NCBI GenBank assembly: GCA_020072785.1 | Contig: JAIQGG010000002.1 | Coordinates: 1-64,000 of the forward strand | DNA: 64,000 nt | From: Terriglobia bacterium | GTDB lineage: Bacteria; Acidobacteriota; Terriglobia; Acidiferrales; UBA7541 | Direction of reading: 5' to 3' | Notes under the pieces: model-generated | Database searches by the model: none | What the model was told of the DNA's origin: nothing | The model's input: the letters and a program-made list of their open reading frames with translations, nothing else | Position numbers and translations under genes: made by a program | In this document: positions 31,912 through 41,676 of the stretch, piece after piece | Position numbering within the stretch: position 1 is the first letter of the stretch | How the letters are laid out: every line of letters starts with the position of its first letter

Positions 31912-33312
31912 TCAATTGCCGCCTTTGCGCTGCTTGGCGGCTTCGGCCATGATGTTTTCGATTTCGCCGGGGGAGCGGGGGAGGCGCTCGCTGAGAAGCT
32001 GGTAGCCGTTGCCGGTGATGAGGGCATCGTCCTCGATGCGCACGCCGAGGTTTTCCTCGGGGATATAGATGCCGGGCTCGATGGTGACGATCATGCCGGG
32101 CTCGAGGGGGCGGCAGGCGTCGCCGGGATCGTGAACGTCCAGGCCGATGTGGTGGCCGAGGCCGTGAATGAAGTATTTTCCGAGGCGCTCGCCGTGCAGG
32201 TCCTTGCCGTGGGAGTTGATGTAGTCGTAGGCGATTTTGTAGACGCTTTTTTTGCCGGTGCGGCAGAAGTCCATGCCGGGCCGGAGGGCGGCGAGGGCGG
32301 CGTTCTGCGCGCCGAGGACGATCTCGTAGATTTCGCGCTGGCGCGGAGTGAATTTTCCATTGGCGGGGAGAGTGCGGGTGATGTCCGCGGAGTAGCCGGA
32401 GAACTGCGCGGCCACGTCGAGAACGACGATGTCGCCGTCCTCGATTTTGCGGGCAAGCTTGTCGTAGTGCAGCACGGTGGAGTTGAAACCTGCGCCGACG
32501 ATGGGGGCGTAACCTTCGGCTTCTGCGCCGCCCATGGCATGGACTTCAGCCATCTTCGCCGCGACCTGATATTCGTAGAGGCCGGGACGCATCATGCGCA
32601 TGGCTTCGAGGTGCGCATCCACGGAGAGATGGATGGCGCGCTGCAGGAAGGCGATCTCGCCGGGGGACTTGAACTCGCGCAGTGCGGTGATGGCCTCGCG
32701 GACGTCCTTCAGCTTGGCTTGCGGGGCCGCCTGCTGGAGCCAGCTGACCACGTCTTTTTCGTGGGGGTAGCCGCCAAGCTCTCTCTGGTAGGGGAGGATG
32801 GTGGCGAAAGCGGGGTAGAGTGTGGCGAGTTTTTCGACGGTAGCGCGCAGCTCGGGAAAGGGGCGCACGGCGGCGAAGCCGGTTTTTTCGCTGATGCCGG
32901 AATCCTCGGGGCTAAGGCGCACGCCGTTCCATTTTTCCTTGGCCGGGTCGCGCGGGGGGAGAAAGAGGATTTCGCGCGGGCCATCCCAAACAGGGGTGGT
33001 CTCTTTCGGCAGGAGGAGCAGGGCGGCGCCCTCTTCGTTGTGGCCGGTGAGGTAATAGAAATTATCTTCCTGGGCGAAGACGTAGCTTTGCGAGGATTCT
33101 TCGCGGCCGGTGAAGCCCCAGAGGACGATGGGGCTGTCAATCTGTGCGGCGAGACGGGCGCGTCGCGCGGCGTAGACGGCGTTGGGCTCGCGCTCGCGGC
33201 GCTGCTGGGCGAGGGCCGGGGGAGCAGCGAAGGCCAGGCAGAGCAGAGGCAAAAGAACCGCCCGGGGAAGGCAAAGACCAGAGAAGCTGACGCGCCACGA
33301 GCGACCACTCAT
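31912..33312 (-). CDS. pepP: Exported Xaa-Pro aminopeptidase (M24B)
   Basis: 466 aa. Residues 1-36 (basic start, then VLLPLLCLAFAAPPALAQQ) form a signal peptide, which cytoplasmic PepP lacks, so the enzyme is probably periplasmic or outer-membrane associated. The N-terminal domain (VLWGFTGREESSQSYVFAQE) precedes the pita-bread catalytic domain with metal ligands in VLDVAAQFSGYSADITRT (two Asp), HGLGHHIGLDVHD (His), TIEPGIY (Glu) and RIEDD (Glu). It removes N-terminal residues before proline. ATG at 33312 at the signal peptide; the frame extends upstream without homology. Confidence 0.92.
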   Translation of the reverse strand: MSGRSWRVSFSGLCLPRAVLLPLLCLAFAAPPALAQQRREREPNAVYAARRARLAAQIDSPIVLWGFTGREESSQSYVFAQEDNFYYLTGHNEEGAALLLLPKETTPVWDGPREILFLPPRDPAKEKWNGVRLSPEDSGISEKTGFAAVRPFPELRATVEKLATLYPAFATILPYQRELGGYPHEKDVVSWLQQAAPQAKLKDVREAITALREFKSPGEIAFLQRAIHLSVDAHLEAMRMMRPGLYEYQVAAKMAEVHAMGGAEAEGYAPIVGAGFNSTVLHYDKLARKIEDGDIVVLDVAAQFSGYSADITRTLPANGKFTPRQREIYEIVLGAQNAALAALRPGMDFCRTGKKSVYKIAYDYINSHGKDLHGERLGKYFIHGLGHHIGLDVHDPGDACRPLEPGMIVTIEPGIYIPEENLGVRIEDDALITGNGYQLLSERLPRSPGEIENIMAEAAKQRKGGN

Positions 33313-33432
33313 GCATGCACCTCGGCACCACCGATTGATATGTTGGGCCCACAGGGCAAGTGGGTTTGCCGCGCGTGTGGCGCGGCAGGAGGATTGTATC
33401 CGAAGTGGGCGGCGCCCCGAAATTGGAAGGCC

Positions 33433-33472
33433 GGGGGCACCCCCACCCTGGTGCTTTTCACAAAGAGTGCGG
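33433..33472. repeat. Dispersed repeat, inverted copy of 29146-29183
   Basis: GGGGGCACCCCCACCCTGG...CAAAGAGTGCGG is the reverse complement, with several differences, of the repeat at 29146. Confidence 0.65.
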
Positions 33473-33593
33473 TTATGCTTGAAACGAAACGACTTGATTT
33501 TTCGAGAAAAAAACAAGAGTGTGTGAGAGCGGAAAACAAAGCTACTTAAACAAGGGTTGTGCAGAAGAAATGCAGGAAAGGGCGGAGGTCAAC

Positions 33594-33935
33594 ATGCGGG
33601 AACTGTTTGCCGTTTGCGGATTGCTGCTGGTGTTTCTATTGCCGGCCCGCGCTGCGGAAGATGCGGAGACAACTTACAAGGCCCAATGCGTGAAGTGTCA
33701 TGGAGTGAACGGGGACGGGACGGGCCACGCCGGCATGAAGATCAAACCGGCTGACCTGCGCTCGGACGCGGTGCAGAAACTTTCGGATGAAGAGCTCTTC
33801 AAGACGATTGCTTATGGCGTGGGCCACAAGCAATATCCACACGCGTTTGCGGAGCGCGGCTTGAGTCAGAAACAGATCGCGGATTTGGTTACGTACCTAC
33901 GAACGTTCGCGAAAACTCCGAAAAAAGGCAAGTGA
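33594..33935 (+). CDS. Periplasmic class I cytochrome c
   Basis: 113 aa. Signal peptide MRELFAVCGLLLVFLLPARA followed by haem site CVKCH (C32, C35, H36). The likely distal Met is in GTGHAGMKIKPADL. DLVTYLRTF is the usual C-terminal helix of small c-type cytochromes. It would carry electrons in the periplasm. GGAGG is 5 nt before the ATG at 33594; in-frame Met codons upstream lie before this ribosome site. A monocistronic gene. Confidence 0.93.
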   Translation: MRELFAVCGLLLVFLLPARAAEDAETTYKAQCVKCHGVNGDGTGHAGMKIKPADLRSDAVQKLSDEELFKTIAYGVGHKQYPHAFAERGLSQKQIADLVTYLRTFAKTPKKGK

Positions 33936-33974
33936 GGGGACGCGGCGCGCGCGGCGGTGCAGTGCGGAATTGAG

Positions 33975-34775
33975 TCAGGCGAGCGGATTCGGGAAGGTGC
34001 AATGGCGCTGCCAATCCTCCGCATCATGCGCGATCCAGGAATCCGCACGGTTCTCCGCGATCAACTGCTTGAGCCGCTGCACACTGCGGACCGCGGCAAC
34101 CGGATCGGAGTCAAAAAGGGTGGGCTTTTCACGCTCGAGAGCTTCGCGCACATGCACGGTATCGGCGGTCAGCATGAGATTGCGAGAAGCGAGCCTGACG
34201 AGGAGGCTCCCCTCGCCCGCGCTGTGCCCAGGCAATTTGAAAAACCGCAGGCTCCCGTCTCCGAAGATATCCACGTCGCTGTCGTAGAGCTTCCAGGCGG
34301 AGTTTTCGACGGCAGCCAGATCCTCCCGCTGGTAGACGGCATGAGGCGCATGGCGCGCCGCCCGGGCTTCGGCCAGCTCATCGGCGAACGCGTGGAATGT
34401 GGCGTGGGGAAACAGGCACATTCCACCCGCATGATCAATGTGCAGATGGGACATGATCACATGGCGGACATCGGTGGAACGGTATCCGAGCACCGCCAGC
34501 CGCGCGTCAATCCGCTGTTCCCGGGAGAAGCGGAGTTTCATGGCTCGAGCGATCTCCTCCCCGTAGTAACCGACCGGGTCATCGATCGCACGGGGACTGA
34601 GGCCCGTATCGAAGAGAACGAGCGCGGCAGGATGCTCGATGAGAAATGCGGGGCAAGGCACCGTATAATTTCGCGAGGCGCCCCCTTCCACCAGGAAGGA
34701 GTAATCCACGGTGAAATCGCCGCCGGGCAAAACCCACAAGCGCGAGATCGTAACCTGCGATTGAGCTTTATGCAT
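33975..34775 (-). CDS. Metallo-beta-lactamase-fold hydrolase, N-acyl-homoserine-lactonase-like
   Basis: 266 aa. HxHxDH motif H110-H112-D114-H115 (SHLHIDHAGG), a downstream His in LPGHSAGEGSLLV and Asp in LTADTVH complete a two-metal site as in AttM/AiiB-type lactonases. No signal peptide. Substrate cannot be assigned: lactonases, but also other ester hydrolases, share this layout. It starts 29 bp after the end of the 34805-36019 gene on the same strand and is probably cotranscribed with it. Confidence 0.8.
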   Translation of the reverse strand: MHKAQSQVTISRLWVLPGGDFTVDYSFLVEGGASRNYTVPCPAFLIEHPAALVLFDTGLSPRAIDDPVGYYGEEIARAMKLRFSREQRIDARLAVLGYRSTDVRHVIMSHLHIDHAGGMCLFPHATFHAFADELAEARAARHAPHAVYQREDLAAVENSAWKLYDSDVDIFGDGSLRFFKLPGHSAGEGSLLVRLASRNLMLTADTVHVREALEREKPTLFDSDPVAAVRSVQRLKQLIAENRADSWIAHDAEDWQRHCTFPNPLA

Positions 34776-34804
34776 CGTACGAGGAGCCTCCTGCGCCGGA
34801 TTGT

Positions 34805-36019
34805 TCAGAGATGCAGCGGCGAAAAAATCGGTCCAGCGGTCTTGGCGATGTGCTCCATCACCAGCGGAATGCGGCGGGCAGCCAGCTCGGAAAAGTGCGC
34901 TTCCGCAGAGCGCTCGTAACCGGCAATGGTGCGGCGAGCGAGTTCCGGGGCGCCATTCCCGGGGATCATTTCCCAGAAACCGCGCAGAAAATTCGCGTGC
35001 AGGAGCGTGCCGTAGCGAAGTTTCCGGGATTCCTCCCAGCCACAGAATTCTTCAAAGAGGACACCGCTGTTTTCCGACACAACATCCAGGATCTTCTTTG
35101 CGGCAGACTCATCGGCGGGGATCAGCCGGCCCGCAGATATTTCGAATAGCCCATCGAGAACGATGCGATCGTCGAATACCTGCGGCTGCGTGGCCACACC
35201 GCCGAGCACATCGAAACGGCATTCGACGTCCTGCAGGATCATGGCGCGCACGAATCCCGCAGGAAGCCCGCGAATCCTGGCGGACCATGGGAAATAGGCG
35301 TTGTGCAGCTCCGTCAGCTCCTTGACCAGCAGACAGCGGCCGCCTCCAAGATCGTAAGGCCCGTGATTGAAAATGCCGTCCCGCATTTCCCCATGGAACA
35401 AGAAGTTATACGCGGTGAGAGCCGCCCAGGCGCGGCGCCTCCAGGAGAGATCCTGCGGCGAGGGTTCGCACAATTGGCGCACCAGCGCCTGCTGCGCGGC
35501 AGCATCGAGAAGGGGCATGGAATCCCGGGCTTCGCCCGGAAAATGCAGGCCATCGTTGCGCGCCACGCTCAAAATCGTCCGGCCGGCTCCGAAGAGCAGA
35601 TCCATCTCCTCCAGGCGCTTCTCGTCACTGTAGGGCAACCCTTCGACCTGCCGTAAGAGAATCTCCTGCTGCCGCGCGATCAGATAACTCACCAGGAGGC
35701 AGGTGATGTGAAAGATTCCCGGCCGCGCGGCTGTTTCCTTCATCCGGCGGCCGATTTGCTCTGCTGGAATAGTTGCCAGAAGCTGCTCGAAGACCGCGCC
35801 CATGCACTCGTAATCGGCCCAGCAGCCCGCAACCAACCGTCCGGGAACATTGAAGAGGGGCGACTGGAGATGGGAGCGGTCCTCGCCCCGGAAAAACCGG
35901 CGGAAATACGTTTCGAAGACTGCAATCTCGCGATTGACGCTCTCCACTCTTGCGGCCATTTCCCCATCCAAGCAACTGGTCTGCTCTGAGGCCCTGTGAT
36001 AGTCTTTGCCGGTCTGCAA
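34805..36019 (-). CDS. Unknown protein, 404 aa
   Basis: I do not recognise this protein. It is predicted to be soluble and mainly helical, with aromatic- and Arg-rich segments (VFETYFRRFFRGEDRSHLQS near the N-terminus; HGEMRDGIFNHGPYDLGGG in the middle, which has the look of a ligand-binding loop). No signal peptide, membrane helix or nucleotide motif is visible. ATG at 36019. It is divergent from the 36139 gene (119 bp between them) and upstream of the lactonase-like gene; the three may form a pathway cluster. Confidence 0.7.
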   Translation of the reverse strand: MQTGKDYHRASEQTSCLDGEMAARVESVNREIAVFETYFRRFFRGEDRSHLQSPLFNVPGRLVAGCWADYECMGAVFEQLLATIPAEQIGRRMKETAARPGIFHITCLLVSYLIARQQEILLRQVEGLPYSDEKRLEEMDLLFGAGRTILSVARNDGLHFPGEARDSMPLLDAAAQQALVRQLCEPSPQDLSWRRRAWAALTAYNFLFHGEMRDGIFNHGPYDLGGGRCLLVKELTELHNAYFPWSARIRGLPAGFVRAMILQDVECRFDVLGGVATQPQVFDDRIVLDGLFEISAGRLIPADESAAKKILDVVSENSGVLFEEFCGWEESRKLRYGTLLHANFLRGFWEMIPGNGAPELARRTIAGYERSAEAHFSELAARRIPLVMEHIAKTAGPIFSPLHL

Positions 36020-36138
36020 CCAAACGCTTGTTTGCTCGCTGAGGATAGCATCTTCGGTCCGGCTTGTGCGCCTCCGTTCCCGGCGGGAGGAGTCCGTGCC
36101 GCCCGGCGGAACACTCGCCAGCGCCCTCTGGAGAACCC

Positions 36139-37074
36139 ATGTTGCAACCGCAGGATGATCTGATCCACCCGACCGGGGCGGAACCCTGGTGGCGTGAAGC
36201 CTGGTACTGGGGTTTCTACGACCGCCGGCATGATCTGCAGTTCGTATGTTACCTCGGCGTTTTTCCCAACCAGGAGCGCGCCGACGTAATCGCCGCGGTG
36301 TTCCAGGGGAATCGGGTTCTGCATCATCACATGAAAATGGATTACCACATCCCCGCGGATATTCAGGAAGACCGCTTGAGCTTCGGCCCGGTGCTCATGA
36401 AGAACGTGGAGCCGATGAAACGGTGGCAGGTCTACTACGTGGGTCCAGAGATACAGTTGGACCTCCAGTTCGACGCCGTGCACGCCCCCTACTCCTGGGC
36501 GGAATCGAAATTGTGGATGGAATCCGAGAAGGCGGGAGCATCCAGCAACCACTTTGACCAGGTCGGAAGGTTCACCGGCGAGGTCCGATTGCAGAATGCG
36601 ACGATGGCAATTGACAGCCTGGGCTACCGCGACCGGATGTGGGGCTGGGGCGGACGTTCCAAGTGGAAACAGTACATCATGCTGTGGCCGCTGTTTGACG
36701 AATCGTTTACGGTGAATGTCTATCCCCAGGGGTTTACGGATGGACGCGAGCAACTCTGCGGATACATCCTGCGCAACGGAAATCGCGATCTTCTGCAGTC
36801 GGCGGATTTCGCCGTTGACTGGCCGGAGAGCGGGCGCGTCCCAGCCGGGGTCCAAGTGGAGGTGGTGAGCAAGGCGGGTGAAAGGCTGGCGCTGGAGGTG
36901 CAACCGCTCAACATCGTGGACACCTCGGGTCACTGGCCACACCGCATCGGGCACTTGTTGTTTGGCACAGCGAAGTACACTTGCGGAGGACGCACGGGGT
37001 TCGGAGATTTTGCGTATTACTATCGAACCGAAGCGGAGAAGCCGCACAGATGGCTGTGCACAGCAGCCCTGTAA
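36139..37074 (+). CDS. Unknown protein, possible CrtC/AttH-like lipocalin fold
   Basis: 311 aa, Trp-rich. EPWWREAWYWGFYDRRHDLQ at the start, paired beta-strand blocks (HHHMKMDYHIPADIQ; DSLGYRDRMWGWGGRSKW) and FDEVNVY-like strands recall the two-domain beta-barrel of the carotenoid hydratase CrtC/AttH superfamily, in which W and D/H residues line the pocket. This is a resemblance, not an assignment. Start taken as the ATG at 36139; the preceding 25 codons in frame are low-complexity. Divergent from the 34805 gene. Confidence 0.7.
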   Translation: MLQPQDDLIHPTGAEPWWREAWYWGFYDRRHDLQFVCYLGVFPNQERADVIAAVFQGNRVLHHHMKMDYHIPADIQEDRLSFGPVLMKNVEPMKRWQVYYVGPEIQLDLQFDAVHAPYSWAESKLWMESEKAGASSNHFDQVGRFTGEVRLQNATMAIDSLGYRDRMWGWGGRSKWKQYIMLWPLFDESFTVNVYPQGFTDGREQLCGYILRNGNRDLLQSADFAVDWPESGRVPAGVQVEVVSKAGERLALEVQPLNIVDTSGHWPHRIGHLLFGTAKYTCGGRTGFGDFAYYYRTEAEKPHRWLCTAAL

Positions 37075-37452
37075 GTCCGGAACAACAGCCCATCCGCCAG
37101 CGCTTCCATTGACGGGACGCATTTCGGGGATGGGGAGGACAGCGAAGAGAAAAACCCCACTCCTGCTGCGCATGAATGGGGGCACCCCATCGCACTACTT
37201 CCCGATAATTTGCAGAAGCGGCGTCCCTTTTGCGTGCGCCACCAGGAAGAAAGGAAGAATCTGGAAGAGTGGGCCATTCGCCAATTCCTCAGCACGATGT
37301 TCTCGACACCTCCCCAAGAATCGTTTGCACCCGTTGGTAATCATCGGAGTCAGATTCTTGGAGGAATAAGGCGCTGGCCCATATACAGCAATCCTGCTTT
37401 CGAGGTTTGCATTGGGTTCCAGTTCTGCGCAGGTACGAGCCCGGCCTCTGGA
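37075..37452. other. Gene-poor interval
   Basis: No open frame here has a ribosome site or recognisable protein. A GGGGGCACCCC motif at about 37178 resembles the core of the repeats at 29146 and 33433. The interval separates a + strand gene from the stop of a convergent gene; no clear terminator was found. Confidence 0.5.
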
Positions 37453-38139
37453 CTATTCACCGGGGATCATGGGCAAGAGAAATTCCTGTAATCTCTCACT
37501 CTCCACGAGAGGCAGCCTATCCAGGTGAATCCCCATTCGATTTCCGCCGATAACGCGGACGACCGACCCTGCGCCCACGACTGGCTTCATCCGGTGGGAC
37601 AGACACAAGCGGACGTGCACGGAGGAACCAGTCGGAACGGTCCGGGGAGCTTCGACCAATATGCCGCTGAGGCTGACATCAATCGTTTCGCCGTCCCACT
37701 CTTCGGTCCCACACTTGAGTCCCACCTTGCACTGAAGCGCCACGCGCCTGGTCCGCCTTCTCTCATTTTCTATCGTTCCCTGTATCGCCCGAACAAGCTT
37801 TAACAAACGGTCTTTGTCGATCGGCTTGTACAGAAAAAAGCTTGCGCCAGCCTCAAATCCTATCGAGAGTGCGCTCGGACGCTGATCGTCACTGATGAGG
37901 ATGATCGGCGTTGTCCGGTTCCATCCCGAACGGCGCATTTGCCGGGCAAGCTCGATTCCATCGGGAGCGGCCATATGTAAGTCCAGGAAGACCATATCGA
38001 ACTTTCCTTCGTCGAGAAGACCGGAAGCTTCGGTACTGCGTGTCAGAGTCAGGGCCTCAATACCGGCGGAAGCCAAAACCTTCCCCAGCATTTCGCAAAT
38101 CGCCGTCTCATCATCCACGATCAGACCTCGTCTTTGCAT
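37453..38139 (-). CDS. REC-PilZ response regulator
   Basis: 228 aa. Receiver domain with acidic pair D9-D10, phospho-acceptor D53 (VFLDLHM), S83 and K105 (LYKPIDK), then a C-terminal PilZ domain with the c-di-GMP-binding motifs RRTRR (near 128) and DVSLSG (154-159). This joins phosphorelay input with c-di-GMP binding. AAGG about 5 nt before the ATG at 38139 favours this start over a GTG four codons upstream. A second protein of this layout is at 59277, and a lone PilZ gene follows upstream at 38286. No kinase is adjacent here. Confidence 0.9.
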   Translation of the reverse strand: MQRRGLIVDDETAICEMLGKVLASAGIEALTLTRSTEASGLLDEGKFDMVFLDLHMAAPDGIELARQMRRSGWNRTTPIILISDDQRPSALSIGFEAGASFFLYKPIDKDRLLKLVRAIQGTIENERRRTRRVALQCKVGLKCGTEEWDGETIDVSLSGILVEAPRTVPTGSSVHVRLCLSHRMKPVVGAGSVVRVIGGNRMGIHLDRLPLVESERLQEFLLPMIPGE

Positions 38140-38285
38140 GTCACCCTTCACCTTCGGCCATTTATCAGTCCGTTCGATGCGGGAAACGCGGACGGCCTCC
38201 CACGCAGAATTCGCAACTCAGTCCGAGCGGAAGTCCGCCAGGCTCACGAAGGACATCTTCGATCTACGCTCTCGGTCGAGCAGCC

Positions 38286-38633
38286 TCAAGCCGATCGAAG
38301 TTCTTTCACCCGCGCAATTTCAAAACAATCAAATTGCACGCCCACACCCAATTTACCGCGCGGCGAATTGATCGGCACGAGTCGTACCACGTGACCCGAG
38401 CAAAGCCATTCAGTCGTCGGTTTGCCAGTGATCTCCTCCGGCATTTTCAAAAGGACGTCGACTGCGGCGCCAATACGCAACGGTGAATCCGTGGCGAAGA
38501 AAATTCCCCGCTCGGAGAGGTTCTCCGATTCCGCTCGCTGTTCCGGGATGACGGACTTCCAAATGCGCACACGCAGTGAGGCTTTAACATTGTAGCGGCG
38601 CACTACACGACGGTCAGACACAGGCACTATCAT
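38286..38633 (-). CDS. Single-domain PilZ protein
   Basis: 115 aa. PilZ motif 1 in RRVVRRYNV (residues 8-16), motif 2 in ENLSERGIFF (N38-S40-G43). Probably a c-di-GMP receptor. Start taken at the ATG at 38633 just before MIVPVSDRR; the frame continues 35 codons upstream without homology. It lies 146 bp upstream of the REC-PilZ gene on the same strand. Confidence 0.85.
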   Translation of the reverse strand: MIVPVSDRRVVRRYNVKASLRVRIWKSVIPEQRAESENLSERGIFFATDSPLRIGAAVDVLLKMPEEITGKPTTEWLCSGHVVRLVPINSPRGKLGVGVQFDCFEIARVKELRSA

Positions 38634-38975
38634 GAGGGGCCTCCGCGCGCCCGGGAGGGAAAATGGCGCAGGCTGAGATAAAGAAAGGGAGGCGTGCAGT
38701 ATACAATTTTCCTTCGGGGCGTCAAAGCACATTTTCATAATTTGCCGCTATCCCTGAGGGAGTGCCTCCACGCAGGTCCGCAAATTCGGAATAAGCACGC
38801 GTGAATTCGATTAATCGACGCTGCCTGTGTCCAACATGAACGGATGCGGTGCGGATGGCTTGCATCGCTCCCTGCGATTCTTCGCCGCGCACCGCCGTCG
38901 GCGAGGCTTATACATAACCAAGTCACCAAGGCTGCGCCCCTGCCTGCAGGGAAGATTTTTTGCTGATGCCCGCCC

Positions 38976-39074
38976 TTAAATGTGGATGTGCATTCCGGAG
39001 AAGAGGCGGGAGAGAAAGAAGAGCCCCAGCGCGGTGAGCGCCCAACGCAGATGAAAAAAATCACTAAATTCCAT
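38976..39074 (-). CDS. Possible 32-aa single-span membrane peptide
   Basis: MEFSDFFHLRWALTALGLFF followed by LSRLFSGMHIHI: a short soluble start, one membrane-length hydrophobic segment and a His-containing tail. No convincing Shine-Dalgarno. It is the only plausible gene in the 618-bp gap 38634-39251. Could be a chance frame. Confidence 0.3.
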   Translation of the reverse strand: MEFSDFFHLRWALTALGLFFLSRLFSGMHIHI

Positions 39075-39159
39075 GACCAGTGCCCGCAAAGCCGTGGACA
39101 CGCGCCGGTGTGCGGTGCGGTGGCGGGCTAGGACGCATCTCATAAATACAAAAACTAAA

Positions 39160-39213
39160 GAGAGATTCCTTCCGACCGGGTCGGAATCTTCGATCGCTGC
39201 GCTCGGAATGACG
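39160..39213. repeat. Dispersed TCCGACC/GCTCGGAATGACGG element
   Basis: GAGAGATTCCTTCCGACCGGGTCGGAAT..., then GATCGCTGCGCTCGGAATGACGG: the reverse-oriented form of the elements at 11618 and 23898. Confidence 0.7.
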
Positions 39214-39251
39214 GTTTTTGGTTAGTCGTCCGAGTATTTATGAGAGAGCTT

Positions 39252-39929
39252 TTAGGCTTTTGCGGGGAGGATGACGGAGCAAAGGACGGCGACGTAGTGG
39301 CAGGCGCTGGCGGCGAGGACGAAGAGGTGCCAGATGACGTGGTTGTAGGGGAGCCGCTTCCAGGCGTAGAAAACGACGCCGAGGGTGTACAGCAGGCCGC
39401 CGGCGAGCAGCCACAGCAGGCCGCTGGGTGGGACCGCGGCGAGGAGAGGCTTCAGGGCAATCACGGCGAGCCAGCCCATCAGAAGATAGACCGCGGTGGA
39501 CAGGAATGGGAGATGGTCCACGAAGCGGAATTTGAAGATTATTCCGGCCATGGCGAGTCCCCACACGATCCCCAGCAGCGACCAGCCCCAGCCGCCACGC
39601 AAATTGACGAGCAAGAAAGGGGTGTAGGTTCCGGCGATGAGCAGGTAGATGGCGCAATGATCGAAGATCCGGAGGGCACGTTTCAGGCGCGGCGAGGGGA
39701 TGCCGTGGTAGAGGGTCGAGGCCGCGTAAAGGCAGACGAGGGTGGCACCGTAGATGGCGCAGCTGACGATGTGCCGGGGGCCGCCGCGCATCGCCGCCAG
39801 GATCAGGAGGACGACGAAGCCGGCGAGACTCAGCGCCAGGCCGATGCCGTGGGTGATGGCGTTGGCGAGCTCTTCGGCGGAAAGGCGATGTGTGCGGGCG
39901 CGCGGCATGGATTTTGTCCCCATAGACAT
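39252..39929 (-). CDS. Hemolysin III / PAQR-family membrane protein
   Basis: 225 aa, seven predicted membrane helices. Family marks: ELANAITHGIGLALS, STLYHG, FDHCAIYLLIAGTYTPF and a final WHLFVLAASACHYVAV; these His/Asp residues form the metal site of PAQR-type proteins. Physiological role in bacteria is unclear (lipid homeostasis is proposed); cytolysis is not implied. Start at the ATG at 39929 or 39923. Confidence 0.9.
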   Translation of the reverse strand: MSMGTKSMPRARTHRLSAEELANAITHGIGLALSLAGFVVLLILAAMRGGPRHIVSCAIYGATLVCLYAASTLYHGIPSPRLKRALRIFDHCAIYLLIAGTYTPFLLVNLRGGWGWSLLGIVWGLAMAGIIFKFRFVDHLPFLSTAVYLLMGWLAVIALKPLLAAVPPSGLLWLLAGGLLYTLGVVFYAWKRLPYNHVIWHLFVLAASACHYVAVLCSVILPAKA

Positions 39930-40006
39930 TGTTCGCTCTTGGAGAGCGCAGCGCAACCGCTATTCAGCGGTCTGGAGGCGTGCGTAGAACGACAGGCGCG
40001 AGGGAA

Positions 40007-41644
<1,638 letters not shown>

Positions 41645-41676
41645 GGTTCGATTCTCTCCGGTTACAATCTCCGGCC

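Noticed and set aside
38735-39064. 109-codon minus-strand frame
   Set aside because: Low-complexity Ser/Arg-rich translation, no ribosome site; unlikely to be a gene.
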